A DNA stretch of 64,000 nt from assembly GCA_964019695.1 (NCBI GenBank), contig OZ026515.1, positions 72,055,644 through 72,119,643 on the forward strand. Reading direction: 5' to 3'. Position numbers and translations under genes: made by a program. The notes beneath the pieces were generated by a model, which was not told where the DNA came from, ran no database searches, and saw only the letters and a list, made by a program, of their open reading frames with translations. This stretch comes from Loripinus fragilis. Taxonomy: Eukaryota; Mollusca; Bivalvia; Lucinida; Lucinidae. Shown one piece after another: positions 32,317 to 44,194 of this stretch (its first letter is position 1; the number at the start of each line of letters is the position of its first letter).

Positions 32317-32509
32317 AACATATTGTGCAGCCCGTTCTTTGTTGTTGATCGGCAGTCTGTTGGCAGTATCCTAAGTATGTTGTTGGTTGTTTATATGGAA
32401 ATATGTATCACAAGTTTATGCAGTATGATTCTTTGAATTATGCTTTGAATTATGCTGCAAAAAGTTTTGATGTAGATGAAGGTGAAAACATTGAAATTAA
32501 ATATAAATG

Positions 32510-32970
32510 ATTTATGTTCGTTTGAGACGAAGTCGAATTAGAACATAATCTTATTTATATACAGTCTGTCGGAATACATTTGGCCATTTAAACTTGAAGC
32601 TGTGAATATTTTGTGGGCATACTGCAAGTTTTAAGATTTATATAACGCTTTCCTGAACTCCAATATGCAAATTATTTATTTAGTATATTCATGAATATTT
32701 ATGAGAACATGGGAAATTAGAGAAAAAATCAGAGAAATTAAGGGGTTATACAAGAAACAAGAAACCCTGTCTTCCAGGTTTCTGACCTAGTAAGACACAA
32801 ACCAGTCTGCTCAGCTACAGAGACTAGCTAGATTACTGAAACAAAGCAAACTCAAGTGAAGCAGGACAGTTAAAAAAAGTTAATTATGCAGCTTTAAATA
32901 TCTGCAGAAAAGCTGCGTTTCAAAAGTTCAGGATTTTGGAAATTTTGAACTTTCACCCATGTCTAACTGA
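32510..32970. mobile_element. GGGTGAAAGTT-family element with nested TATGGGCC-type fragment
   Basis: TTGGCCATTTAAACTTGAAG and CATACTGCAAGTTTTAAGAT on the left, and TTCAGGATTTTGGAAATTTT plus GAACTTTCACCCATG on the right, match the halves of 45463-45707. A fragment with CCAGTCTGCTCAGCTACAGA lies inside at about 32755-32840. Confidence 0.55.
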
Positions 32971-33026
32971 GATCAAGGGGTTGTATGTTTGTTCCTCAGG
33001 AGGGGCATTGTGCTGTGTTCATTAAA

Positions 33027-33755
33027 ACACTGTATCCACATAGCTTTATATTAATTTACACTCACATCAGGAAAGAGAACACAACAAGGAATACTCCGAA
33101 GAGGGCGTTAGATATTGTTAACCTTTTATGCCCTAATGGGTTCTTCCTTTTGGTTTGATACAACAAACTTGGGATGGTCCATTGTATAATTTGAGGGGTC
33201 ATAAACGATAATTCCCAAATAAAATTGTATTTCTCTGAAGATAGTTATTGTCTGAGCAGTGTAGACCCTGATGAAATGCCGCATTATGCGGCATTTCATC
33301 TGGTTCTACACTGTTTGCCAGACACATTTTGAAGATGCTAAATTTGAAGTTCTCAGAACAGAGTTTTAACTACGACCTATCAACAGGTTGAATTAAAGGG
33401 AGTTAGTCTTAAAATAATATAGAAACCCCCAAAAATGATGACTTTCAATATATCCTATAAAAACATAATCTAGGCTTAAAAGAAAATCTTCCCGAGATAT
33501 TCCTTTTCAGCACCTGCAACATGTTTTAAAAGGAACTCAGACAAAAACTATCTTCAGAGAAATACAATTTTATTTGGAAATTATCATTTGTGACCTCTCA
33601 AATTATACAATAGACCATCCCAAGTTTATTGGGAAAAAAGGTTTTCTATATTTGACTATTTATATCTTACACCCTCTTTGGAGTATTCCATGCAGTGTTC
33701 TCTTTCCTGGTGTGAGTCAAAAATCGTTTAAAGCTTTGTGAATACAGTGTTTTAA
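33027..33755. mobile_element. 730-bp foldback with about 220-bp arms
   Basis: The left arm (AAACACTGTATCCACATAGC, TCACATCAGGAAAGAGAACA, AAACTTGGGATGGTC, ATTTCTCTGAAGATAGTT) is inverted on the right (AACTATCTTCAGAGAAAT, GACCATCCCAAGTTT, TGTTCTCTTTCCTGGTGTGA, AATACAGTGTTTT). The spacer includes a modular hairpin with core GATGAAATGCCGCAT. A partial relative (GGATGGTCCATTGTAT) lies at 44622-44864. No coding capacity. Confidence 0.8.
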
Positions 33756-34156
33756 ATAATTCATAAATACGCCCTACGTAATCTTTGAATCCATGCATCA
33801 CAAATTTAATTCAAATTAGTGGGTACTTAAATCTATGAGTTTCAGTATTTACCTGCATCACTTTATTGAAAGCGTCCAATCCCTCTGTCTGTCCGCAACA
33901 CTTTTTGGGGTCCCTAGTTTGTGTAATATGCAACTCCGAAAGTTTTCATTCCTTTATATTCACATTTGATAAATGTTTTTTCGTTTTTGCGAACTATGAC
34001 ATTTTTATGTCAAAAATACTTTGATGGTGTCTGGTTTTTTAAATCTGTAACACCAACACTTTTCATTCCTTTAAATTCAAACTTTGCATAATGATTGTTC
34101 AATCATTAGAGATGTGCACCGACGACGCATGTCCAGAAAGCAAGACTCCCCTAGTT
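33756..34156. other. AT-rich sequence, nothing recognised
   Basis: Only short T-rich tracts were seen. Confidence 0.4.
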
Positions 34157-34160
34157 TTAA

Positions 34161-34379
34161 CCCATAAAGCACTACTGACAATTTGCAGCTGACAACAATT
34201 TTAAATTTTGCTGCTTTTTCAAAAATTACAAATAAGGCACGATATGAGAATCGTCTGCTGGCGGACGATTCTCATGTAATATCATACCTTATTTTTTTTT
34301 AAAAAAAATTAGGAAAGATGTCACAAAGTTTGTTGTCTGCTACAGGCGTGATTGGTGCTTTTTTAAGGGTAAAAAAGGG
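34161..34379. mobile_element. piggyBac-like MITE, CCCATAAAGCA family
   Basis: TTAA flanks (34157-34160 and 34380-34383). The left end is CCCATAAAGCACTACTGACA; the right end is AAAAAAGGG. The interior hairpin GATATGAGAATCGTCTGCTG is followed by its complement around GCGGACGATTCTCATG. A second copy is at 55325-55518. Confidence 0.75.
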
Positions 34380-34615
34380 TTAAGGTAAATGAGAATGAAA
34401 AACAAGTCTGTAAATTTCAACAGTTTTTATATCAAAACCTATGCAAATGAACATTCATTATTTACAAACCATTGCTTTTAGTAACTTATGAAAACAGTGA
34501 ACACAAATAGCCCAGGACAAATAAGAGGCTACAATAGATGGGCCATAATACGAGAAGAGGCTACATTGAGCATATGCCAACTATCAAGTCTCAACATAAA
34601 TATTTTGACACTTAA

Positions 34616-34768
34616 CTCCATGTCTGCTGATAATGTTTGCAAAACAGTTTGTGCCCATCAGTTATGATAGTATTCCTGAAAGACTTCTTTGAAAAGTTGA
34701 TTTTGTAAAAAAAAAAAAAAAAATCAGCAAACAACAAAAAAGGATAAAACAATCCCCAGCATGCAGAG
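34616..34768. mobile_element. piggyBac-like MITE, CTC...GAG ends
   Basis: TTAA on both sides (34612-34615 and 34769-34772), terminal CTCCATGTCTGC and GCATGCAGAG, and an inner GAAAAGTTGATTTTGTAAAA stem shared with 24289-24495. Confidence 0.7.
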
Positions 34769-34825
34769 TTAACTTATCTAGAGTTGAACAAGCTGATCTA
34801 GTTTTAAGGCAATGGAATGGCAAAT

Positions 34826-34884
34826 AGTGTAGACCCTGATCAGACTGCTCCTGAAGGAGCAGTCTGATCTGAGTTTACACTATC
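34826..34884. repeat. Modular hairpin, core CAGACTGCTCC
   Basis: AGTGTAGACCCTGAT and ATCTGAGTTTACACT arms surround CAGACTGCTCCTGAAGGAGC plus AGTCTG, a near-perfect stem. Confidence 0.85.
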
Positions 34885-35366
34885 ACCTCAGATCTGCCTA
34901 CATTATATTTAGGGTAAATAAGATCCTCGGATTTGCCTTCGGATACTTTACCATATCCGATGTCATTTATGAGCTATTTTCACTATAAGAAATCCTGATT
35001 TCCAGTCAGTCAAATAGTGCATTTTCATCATTATAATATGTATTCATATTGTGAACTGGAACCATAGCTTTCAAAAGAGTGTAGAGAATTTTGAAAAAGT
35101 TATCTGCTCCATGTGCTTCTTAGGGATAATACGCCATGTTTCTATTAGTGGATAAGTTATTATCAGTCCTACCTGCATACAATGGTTGATCTAAGCCTTC
35201 AACGTTGGCAAATGCTCAGGCACCCCTTCTCCAAATCACAGTGCAAACAGATAAGACACACATATAGGAGTGAAAAACTTTAAATATCTGGAAATACCAA
35301 TCTTAAATATCTGGAAACACCAATCTTAAATATATCTGGAACTACCAACCCTAAATATCTTAACTA

Positions 35367-35568
35367 CAGTAAAACCTGTTTTAAGTGGCCACTCAAAAAT
35401 AGACGAATCAAAGGTCTTAAATACATATGGTAGCTTAAAGGTCGAAAGTATTGCAGAATGCTCTCTTGGAGCATTCTGCAATACTTTTGACCTGCATTAA
35501 GCGATAATCTGTCTTGAAAACTGATTTTGGTCTTCTTTTTGAGTGGCCGCTTATCACAGGTTTTACTG
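35367..35568. mobile_element. pogo-like MITE (CAGTAAAACCTG)
   Basis: TA-flanked palindrome: CAGTAAAACCTGTTTTAAGT ... CACAGGTTTTACTG. The central stem is GTATTGCAGAATGCTC around TTGGAGCATTCTGCAATAC. TA duplication and CAGT...ACTG termini suggest the Tc1/mariner superfamily, pogo/Tigger side. Full-length about 202 bp; other copies at 46419, 47574, 62687 and 63510. Confidence 0.85.
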
Positions 35569-35583
35569 TACCTGATTATTTAA

Positions 35584-35770
35584 CTATTTACATACCAGTG
35601 GCGTCTGTTGATAAATTTCGCAAACAGTTTGGAACCAGATCATCTGGATCCAAACTGTTTGGCACTGATGGTATTCATGAAAGAACTTTTCAAAAAGGTT
35701 GATTTTGAAAAAAAATCAGCAGACGACAAAAATTCACGAAAAATTTCCCAGGAGGCAAAGAAAATAAATA
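35584..35770. mobile_element. TTAA-type MITE with minimal hairpin core
   Basis: It follows TTAA and contains AACAGTTTGGAACCAGATCA directly followed by its complement, then GGTTGATTTTGAAAAAAAAT and CAGCAGACGACAAA. It belongs with 24289-24495; here the core between the arms is almost absent. Confidence 0.6.
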
Positions 35771-36024
35771 CCATTTCAGAATTTTGGCTTTTCTGAATGA
35801 GTCGTGACAGTGTCAAAGGCGCCTACTTATTGATAATGACTGCGGCAATTCTAGCAACTGTGGTACATATATTGGAATAATCACACAGATGGTATTGTAG
35901 TTTACATGATTTCTTTACAAATATCATGGTATGGTAAACATTCTAAAATATCAAACACTTCTCTCTTTCTCTTCTCAAATAAAATGTTGGTTATCAGGGC
36001 TAGAATTAATAAATGCTTATCAGA

Positions 36025-36092
36025 AAAGCAAACAGGGAAGACCCCAGTCAGACTGCTTCTTCAGAAGCAGTCTGACCTGGGTCTGCGCTGTT
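36025..36092. repeat. Modular hairpin, core CAGACTGCTTCT
   Basis: CAAACAGGGAAGACCCCAGT arm, CAGACTGCTTCTTCAGAAGC stem, and GACCTGGGTCTGCGCTGTTT arm. The core is perfectly self-complementary over 14 bases each side. Confidence 0.85.
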
Positions 36093-36189
36093 TGTCTAGG
36101 CCCTTCTGGCAGGCAACTAGTGTTCGAAATTTTAGAACATTTACCATACTAATATAAAAAAAATTGGTTTAAATTTAATAAGTTAATTC

Positions 36190-36430
36190 TATTACACTAA
36201 GAAAAAGCCAAAACTCAGTATCATGAGCAAACCTTATTTTGTTGCAAGTGAATAAGAACTGTGCAAATCAGTCTGCACTCCCCTGCAGTCTGATCAGCAC
36301 CTTCATTATTCATCCTCTTGCTACATATAACTATCTATATTTTAACTGGTCTCTGTAGCTGAGCAGGCTGGTTTAAGCCTTATCTGGTTGCACCCCTAAA
36401 CAGGCCCTGAGGATATAAAGCTTTTTTCAT
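36190..36430. repeat. Degraded TATGGGCC-family MITE
   Basis: GAGCAAACCTTATTTTGTTG, CCTCTTGCTACATATAACTA and CTCTGTAGCTGAGCAGGCTG correspond to inverted blocks of 12334-12567, but the outer ends are lost. Confidence 0.55.
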
Positions 36431-36951
36431 GCTCAACTCACTGAGCACAAAATTTCAACAGCTCATAAACACTAAAATATCGACAAATAAAGAAGTCTTT
36501 ATCATGCTAAGAAATGTTAATTGTTGGCATTTGAACATTTATTAGCAGGATAAATTTCATGCTCAGCTGAGCAGGTTTTCTCAATATGAGACTCGTATTT
36601 AAACGGACCATTTAAGTGCAGTATGATCAAGTTCAATGTTAAGAATTAAAGTTAGTACGAAGCTACTAAAATTCTTCAAACAATCAGCTGAAACAGGCCT
36701 TAATCACCCAAAATATTCAGACATTGAGCAAACCATGTAAACCCAGATCAGACTTCCCAAATAACCAGAACAGTCTAATAAGGGTCTACTATTATTATAT
36801 TTCATTACTACATATTAACTGTATACATTTCATAGGGAAGTCAAATGCACTTCTTAACAAACATGCGCTTATCTAAAACCTTTATACCAAAATATTCTGG
36901 ATACATGCCTTATCAAACAGTGAAAGAACAGTCTGGTCTGGATTTACACTA

Positions 36952-37077
36952 CAGTAATACCCAAAATGCTCCAAGTGGAGCATTCTGCAATACTTTCGAC
37001 CTTCATTTAGCTACCATTTGTGATCAAGATGTTTGTTTTGTCTATTTTTGAGTGGCCTTTTTACACAGGATTTACTG
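36952..37077. mobile_element. pogo-like MITE with deleted left arm, inserted in a hairpin
   Basis: After TA it reads CAGTAATACCCAAAATGCTC, with most of the left arm missing. It then keeps the central stem and the full right arm to ACACAGGATTTACTG and TA. The flanks GTCTGGTCTGGATTTACAC and AGAGCAGTCTGGTCTG belong to another palindromic element. Confidence 0.7.
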
Positions 37078-37429
37078 TATACCCAAAATATTCATCCAGA
37101 CATGCCTTATTGAAAGAGCAGTCTGGTCTGAATCTACACTATTTGTCAATCCATCACTAGATTTGACACAACTAATCAGGTAGCCAAATACTTTAGTTCA
37201 AATTTTAGGAGTACCATATGGAGTTTAAGTGTCTGAATATTTAGGACAAATACATTATCTTTTACATGTATTATGCTTCAAGAAGGTTAACTTTGGTTTT
37301 GTATTGGGAGAGGAGGAGGGGGGCTAAATCTGACATATATAACATATCTGGAAAGATTTAGACAAGATCTTTGAAATGGACAAACACCTGATGGCGACAC
37401 TAGACAATCCAAGATTGGGAAGTCTATTT

Positions 37430-38800
37430 TCAGCAGTAGCAGAACTTCAATGGCTTCAAGTCACTATTAGTAGAGCAGACGACTGGCCAAAAGTCCTCTC
37501 CTTAAGGACTTTACTGGTCAGATCGGTGCAACATCTAGTGACATATATCAAAATGTTTGTTTGTATGTCCAGCTTCAGAATCCGGTTGATGACATCGTCG
37601 CTGATGAGTACTAACAGAGTTGCGGCCCTTGAACCGTACATACCCATTATAACAGATTATTAGAATTTTGCATACAGTTGGCAGATAGCATTGCATTTAT
37701 TTCTAATAAGCATACATAATTGAAATATTTTTATGATTTATATGGTATTAGATTAGAAAACAACATTGAAATATAGTTTCAACATGTACGATACCTAAAG
37801 ATGTGTTTGTCCGTGTGTCTTTTTGTAAATAGTGTCAATGTAAAAGGGCAATGCTAATATTTCATAAACACAATTTTTAACCATAACTTAGTTCAAAATG
37901 CAAGTTTCATCTTTTTTGTTCATCAAGGTAAGCAACAGCATACACTTGTTTCAGGTCAAGCTTCAAATCAAGTTGTGACCTTTCTCAAGGTCAAAGGTCA
38001 AGGTCAAATAGGCATACCCCCAAATCACAAAAAAATGCGTATTTTATGTATATGTTTATTAGTAAAAGTATAGTTTGTGCCTGTTTGAAGCTTAACTTAT
38101 AAGTACTAGTCTTACATACTTAAATTCAACATATTCTTTGCCACCAAAGGGGAATAAATACCCCCAATCAAGCGAGGCGTGAGCTATTCCGTAACGGCCT
38201 TAGTTTGAATCACTTCAAGATGATAACCGCTTTATACTACCACATACGACTGGCCAGAATTCCTCTCCTTATGAACTTTGCTGGTAAGATTGTGCTAACA
38301 TCAAGCGTCATATAATTATACCAAAATATTTGTCAGAATCCAGTTAATGACATCGTCGAAGATGAGAACTTGCACAGTTAAGGCCCTTGAACCGTACACA
38401 CACGTTATATATGATTATGCATATGCTGTATACAGTTGGTCTAGAGCATTGCATTTATTCATAAGGACACGTTAATACAATATTGTTATGACTTGTATGG
38501 TATTGGTTGGAAAACAACATTTAAAATAAATTATCAATACCAATGATACATGTACCAAAAGCTGTGTTTGTCCGTGTGTCTGTTTGCAAATAGTTTCAAT
38601 GCAAAAGGAAAATGCAAACTTTTCATAAAAAAATCTTTATCTCTATTGAAATAGTTCAATTGCCATATTTCGTCAATTTTTTTGCTACCAAAATAAGTAA
38701 TAGTCTACACTCTCTGTATGTCAGAGTTAAAATTTGTGTTATGACCTATTTAAATGTCAAGGGTCAAGGTCAAATAGACATATTTAAAATCTCAATATTT
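37430..38800. repeat. Two-copy tandem duplication, about 780-bp unit
   Basis: Blocks recur in order: GACTGGCCAAAAGTCCTCTC / GACTGGCCAGAATTCCTCTC; TGACATCGTCG; GGCCCTTGAACCGTACA; AGCATTGCATTTATT; GTATGGTATTGG / ATATGGTATTAG; TGTGTTTGTCCGTGTGTCT; GGTCAAGGTCAAATAG. The copies are clearly diverged. An open frame over the first copy (37376-37663) is not conserved in the second, arguing against coding. Confidence 0.75.
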
Positions 38801-38812
38801 AGTATATTTTAT

Positions 38813-39990
38813 TAGCCCACCTGAGTCATAAGCTCAAAGTGAGCTATTGTGATCGTTGGATGTCTGTTGTCCATCGTGCGTCATCAACAATTGCTTCAAA
38901 CGATATCTCACCCTAAAATAATGGCTTCAATTTAATCAAATTTGGCTGACAGGAATAGTCCTTATATGGCCCTCTCAAATAATTGATGAAATAGTATATC
39001 TAGATCACATGGGTAAAAATAGATTTTCGAAAACTTTTAAAATCTTCTTGTCTGAAACCACAAGGCTGATAGCCTTGATATTTTGTGTAGGATTATCTAG
39101 TAGATATTTTTCTTTTTTGTTCAAATTTTGCCCATGGGGCCACGTATTGTCCCGTCTCTGGGTTCACATGTTTTACATAGGCCGTGGGTTGGTCTGCAGA
39201 GTGTAATTGTGGTATTTCCTGACCATACTCACTCGCTTTTTTTAAAATGGGAAACATGAAAAAATATTGTCTGAAACCATTTGAGCCTTGATATTAAATA
39301 TGTATCATCATCTAGTAGACCTTTACTAATTTTGTTAAAATTATGGTCCTAGGGCCAATTGTGGCCCGCTCCAGATTCACATGTTTTCCATAGGTTTATA
39401 TAAAGTACATATAGCAAATCTTCTTGTCTGGAACCACTTGGCATACAGCCTTGATAATTGGTAGTTGTATCATCTAGTAGACGCTTCGCCCAGGTTTGTT
39501 AAAATGATGCCCATTTTGCCAAAATGGACCCATCCTGGGGGCCACGTGTTTTACATAGGCTTTAATAGGGAAAGCATAAAACAATATTCACAGAGTTATA
39601 GCGTCACCTAGTGCTACTTTACCAAGTTTGTTCAAATTATGGCCCTTGGTTTTATATAGTTTTTACAGCAAATATGAAAAAAAATATTGTCTGAAACCAC
39701 ACGGCCCAACGCCATTATATTTAGTATGTAGCACCACAAAGTAGACCTCCACAAAGTCTGTTCAAATAATGGCTGTGCAGCCAAAAACAAGCCACGAAGG
39801 CTATAAAGGTTTATTTAAATAAAGCACAAAACCCTTCTTGTCTGACCCACAAGGCCTGGAGCTGCCAAGTTTATTCAAAAATGGCTCCACCCAGGGGGAT
39901 CACATTTTTACATTGGCTTGTATAGTTAAAACATAAAAAAAATCTTCTCTGGAACCACTTAAGTTCTAGAACAATGTAGTATCGTCCAGT
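38813..39990. mobile_element. Second AGCTCACCTGAGC-type element, 3' end not found
   Basis: The left end TAGCCCACCTGAGTCATAAG plus CTCAAAGTGAGCTATTGTG matches the start of 20221-21904. The interior differs: about six diverged units of about 150-170 bp with CTTCTTGTCTGAAACCAC, TCATCTAGTAGAC, TTGTTCAAATTATGGCCC and TCACATGTTTTACATAGGC. The usual GGTGAGCGACCC...CTTG end is missing, so it is truncated or decayed. Confidence 0.65.
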
Positions 39991-41197
39991 GGTTCTCTTT
40001 TATTATGCTTTATTGTTGTCACCTTTTTGGAATGCAAACGCGAATAGCATCAAAGTACTGTGAGGTTTCCATTATATAAACGTTGCCATTAGAGAAACAT
40101 CATACATACTGTATATGCTAAATTTTCTGAGAACTGGACAGGTTCAACATAATTTTGATTGTACTGTCATCACTACCAATGACTTGAGATTTAACACATA
40201 CAATATTTTGTCTACATCTTGGTGTGTTATAATCTAGATCTGATAGATAAAATGTCAACCATTTGCAGGCCCTGTTTATTTGGTGTATTTTAGAAACATG
40301 TTCTTGGAAAAATATGATTAATTTATAACTTCAATTGCAATAAGGTAATTGAAAGTGGTATGAAATTAAAGTACATTTATTTCTGAGTAAGAAAGACTAA
40401 AAACAGCTCATTGTTAATTTATAGAGCGGACTTTTGACGAGAAAATGTGAGTTAGTAAGGTTATCATTTGAGGTTAATGAAATAATCTGTAGGTTACAGT
40501 ATTCTTGCAGGGTCGTCCTGAAAAGGATGTTTAGCAAATTATTTTTGTTTATCTAAAGTGTTAGGGTACCTAAAACTTACAAGATACAAAAAGCATTAGT
40601 TTTCCAAAGCATAGACGAAAATCTAAGCAAAGCAGGAAAATTATACATAATATCTGTATATAGAAAACTTAAAAGCTACATACTGTTTAGATTTAGAATA
40701 TTCATCATTTCTGATGAAATATGAAGCCATTTAGATTGTCAGTATATTCGTACCTCACTCACTTTGTCAATGATCATTTACTCTGATTTTATGAAAGAAT
40801 AAAATGCAGATACACATGTATGTTGGGTGATACAGGAAGACAAATGCAAACGTCATCAAATTATATAAAATGAAGGTAATTTCAATATTTCACCAATATT
40901 TTGGGACCATTGATTCATTTATTTATAAGGCCTATTATATTGATTTTTAATCTTAAACGACACAAAATCAAGGGCAAAAATGCATGTTCCATGCAGTATT
41001 CTATATCGCTAAAGCAATACAAAATATGCTGTAAAGATGTGTAAAACCAAATGTCTCATATATTTTATTTCAATCAGATCCTAAGTAAGCAAGTTATTGG
41101 AGGAAAATACGATTATAGATCCATTTTCTATGTGTGAGTCTTGCCATTAAGGGACAACAACTCGTGGTTCAAGAAATAGAAATATGTAGCAGAAACA
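39991..41197. other. AT-rich sequence, nothing recognised
   Basis: No exon, inverted repeat or dispersed family detected on either strand. Confidence 0.4.
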
Positions 41198-41832
41198 AAG
41201 GGGTATATGCATTAAGGGGCTTTTTTGGCCCCCTCTAGAGCAAAAAACTGAAAGTTCCTGGGTCAGGTGTTGCACTTGATTGTATCGATTCCTGATCTTT
41301 GCACCCTTACTTACTTTCACCAATTTCATCCTAGTGTTTTGTTAGAAGAATAGCCCAAGTGTAAAATTCTTGCCTTTATTTTCCTTTTACCGGTTGCTAT
41401 GGTAACCAAAATGGCTAAAAAATAGCTTTAAATAGAGAAATTGCTATTTTAGGCCAAATTTGAGGATTTTGGAGACCGATTTTTTAAAAATAAGATATCA
41501 GCACAAGCAAATACCAAAAAAAAACCTTTTAATATATTATGTGCCGTGATAATTCTCATCATGTGTTAAATTTTTATTGGTATTTGCTTGTGCTCTATAT
41601 TAATTCCTCTGTTACATGTCTCAAGTTTGCTCCAAAATGGCCATTTTTCTATTTTCAGCCTATTTTGGCGGCCATTTTTGTTACCATAGCAACCGTAAAA
41701 GTCGAATCAATACGAGAACTTTACACTTTGGCTATTGTTCTAATAAACTAATAAGAAGAAACTTGTAAAGAGCAAATTTTATTTTTTGACCCCATAGGGG
41801 GCCAAAATAGCCTCTTAATGCACGTACCCCTT
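41198..41832. mobile_element. 635-bp foldback element
   Basis: AAGGGGTATATGCATTAAGG, GAATAGCCCAAGTGTAAA, CGGTTGCTATGGTAACCAAA and CAGCACAAGCAAATACCA on the left are inverted on the right as TGGTATTTGCTTGTGCT, TTACCATAGCAACCG, TTTACACTTTGGCTATT and TTAATGCACGTACCCCTT. The whole element folds on itself. A short block of it (GATTCCTGATCTTTGCACCC) also occurs at 4589. Confidence 0.85.
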
Positions 41833-42300
41833 TTGATCTGCAGTTTGGCATAGTATTGGTTCAGGATAGATTAAATCCTATTTAGAAAATAAGTTTTCAA
41901 ATTTAACTTATTGAGCTATTATTATTTACTGCATTTTTCCATACAAAACAATGGTTAAATAATCAAGGGCAGTAACTCTTCCTAGAATATTTAGATAGTT
42001 TAATGCATTATAATTGTGTTTGGCGTACTAAGTAAGTTTCAGGTATAAATGGTAACATATATTCAAGTTATAAGGTAAATTGTGTTTAGCCTTGCAAGAG
42101 TTATGGTTATTGGTGCCACTAGTGACCTAAAATGATTTTTTTGGGTGTGCTTGACAATCTTAAGAAAGATCGTGTAAATGCACTTGCAATACAGTTACAC
42201 TGTCAGAAACTATTCTCTTTGTATTTAGGCTATAAAAAATTTGGGTGATTTAGTATTATAAGACTTTTATCAATGTTAGCGTTTTCACCTCATCTTATAG

Positions 42301-43966
42301 ATGGGTGGGGTATTTACATGCTAGTAGTTGTCCCAGAGCATTCTATTTGTAGAAATTAGAATTTAGAAACCCTGTTGACATAACTGAGGCACTGATCTTT
42401 AAATTATTATTCATTTTTAAAGACATAAATCTAGCGGGCAGTTTCTTTAGTTGAAAGTTTCTAATATATGTTTATTCAAAGCAGCTGGGTTTTGAAATAG
42501 GATATAACTATAATATACGAAGGAAATAGTTCCAAACCCTTTTTCTCTGACTAAAACTAAATTTATTTACTTCTTCAAGTGCTGTCATGAATAGTGATGG
42601 CTTTATTTATTTTCTGAATGCATGATTTTGATTATATTCCAAAACTGACACCCATAATTTCTCATAATATGATCAAAATGGGTGGGGTATATCAAAGGGA
42701 CTTAACTCGGTCAGTACTGAAAATCAGCGGTGTCATCAACTGCTTCTATTCACTAGAGACCCTACATTTTTGTTTGGTACATGAACATGTATATGACACT
42801 AGATGTTAGAAAAATTTGACCAAGTTAACCCTCAAACAGCCCTGATATCTGCAGAAGTAATAGGTGGGTGGGGTATTTACATGTTTAGTATTGTCCCCAA
42901 AGCATATCCGTATACAGAAATTGGAATCTAGAAACCCTGATAACATAGATAAAGAAGTGTTCTTTAAATTCTTAGTCATTTCTAAGGACATAACACTAAT
43001 GGGCAGATTCTTATATTGAAGTTAAAATATATTTTTATTCAGAGGAGTTTTGACACCAAATTTACTTTTAAAGATGAACATAAAAGTTTGAAAGCCCATT
43101 TCTCAGACTAAACCTTAACTTTTCTACTTTTTTCAAGTACCGTTATGAGCAATGATGGGCATATTTTTTCTTACTGGATGTTTCATCTCAATTATTTAAC
43201 AAACTAATGATCATAACCTCTTATAATATGATCAAAATGGGTGGGGTAATTCAAGGGGAGATAACTCGGTTAGTACTCAGAATCAGCGGTGTCATCAACT
43301 ATTTCTATTTACTAGAGACTCTAAATTTTTGCTTGGTATATGTACATGTATATAACACCAGATGTTAGCAAAATATGACCAAGGTCACCCTCAAACAGCC
43401 TTGAGATCTGCAGTAGTTATAGGTGGGTGGGGTATTTACATGCTTATTGTTGCTCCCAGAGCATTCCGTATACAGAAATTGGAATCTAGAAACCCTGATA
43501 AGATAGATAAATAAGTGTTCTTTAATTTTTTAGTCACTTCTAAGGACATACCACTAATGGGCAGATTCTTAAATTAAAAGTTTCAAATATATTTTTATTC
43601 AATGGAGTTTTAACACATAATTTAACTTTATAAGACCAACAAAACAGTTCAAAAGCCCATTTCTCTAATCAAAACTTAACTTTTCTACTTTTTCAAGTAC
43701 CGTTTTGAGTAATGGTGGGTATATTTTTCTTCCTGGACGCTTCAACTCAATTATTTAACAAGCTAATGATCATAACCTCTTATAATATGATCAAAATGGG
43801 TGGGGTAATTCAAGGGGAGATAACTCGGTTAGTACTCAGAATCAGAGGTGTCATCAACTACTTTTAAAAACTAGAGACCCCATATTTTCATTTGGTATAT
43901 AACACTAGATGTTGCAAAGATCTGACCAGTAGACCCCTCTGACAGCCTTGATATCTGCAGTACTAT
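42301..43966. repeat. Three tandem copies of an approximately 560-bp unit
   Basis: GGTGGGGTATTTACATG begins each copy (near 42301, 42864 and 43423). Internal landmarks recur in order: TAGAAACCCTG, AAAACTTAACTTT-like blocks, TATAATATGATCAAAATGGG, AACTCGGTTAGTACT, CAGCGGTGTCATCAAC, CAGCCTTGATATCTGCAG. The second and third copies are closest, so the array grew in steps. No long frame spans a unit. Confidence 0.9.
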
Positions 43967-44194
43967 ATGGCCTTTCCAAAATGACCATTTTTATTGTCAC
44001 CACAAAGTATCCAACCGATAGTTTGAAAAAAAAATAGAAATCTGTTTAACTGCCATTTTTTTTAATAACACAAACACAAATACGAGTCAGTTCATGAGAT
44101 TTTAGTACAGTCACATATGCATAAATTAAATCTTTAAATATCCATATACACCTACCTAATGGGACTCAAGGCCTTCATCTATGTCCCTTCTTTG

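Noticed and set aside
24300..33000. Terminal inverted repeats and internal complementary region of the DIRS element
   Set aside because: I scanned both flanks by eye and found no convincing inverted pair, so element borders are left undefined.
37376..37663. 95-codon plus-strand frame
   Set aside because: The corresponding part of the second tandem copy (near 38240-38420) does not preserve the frame.
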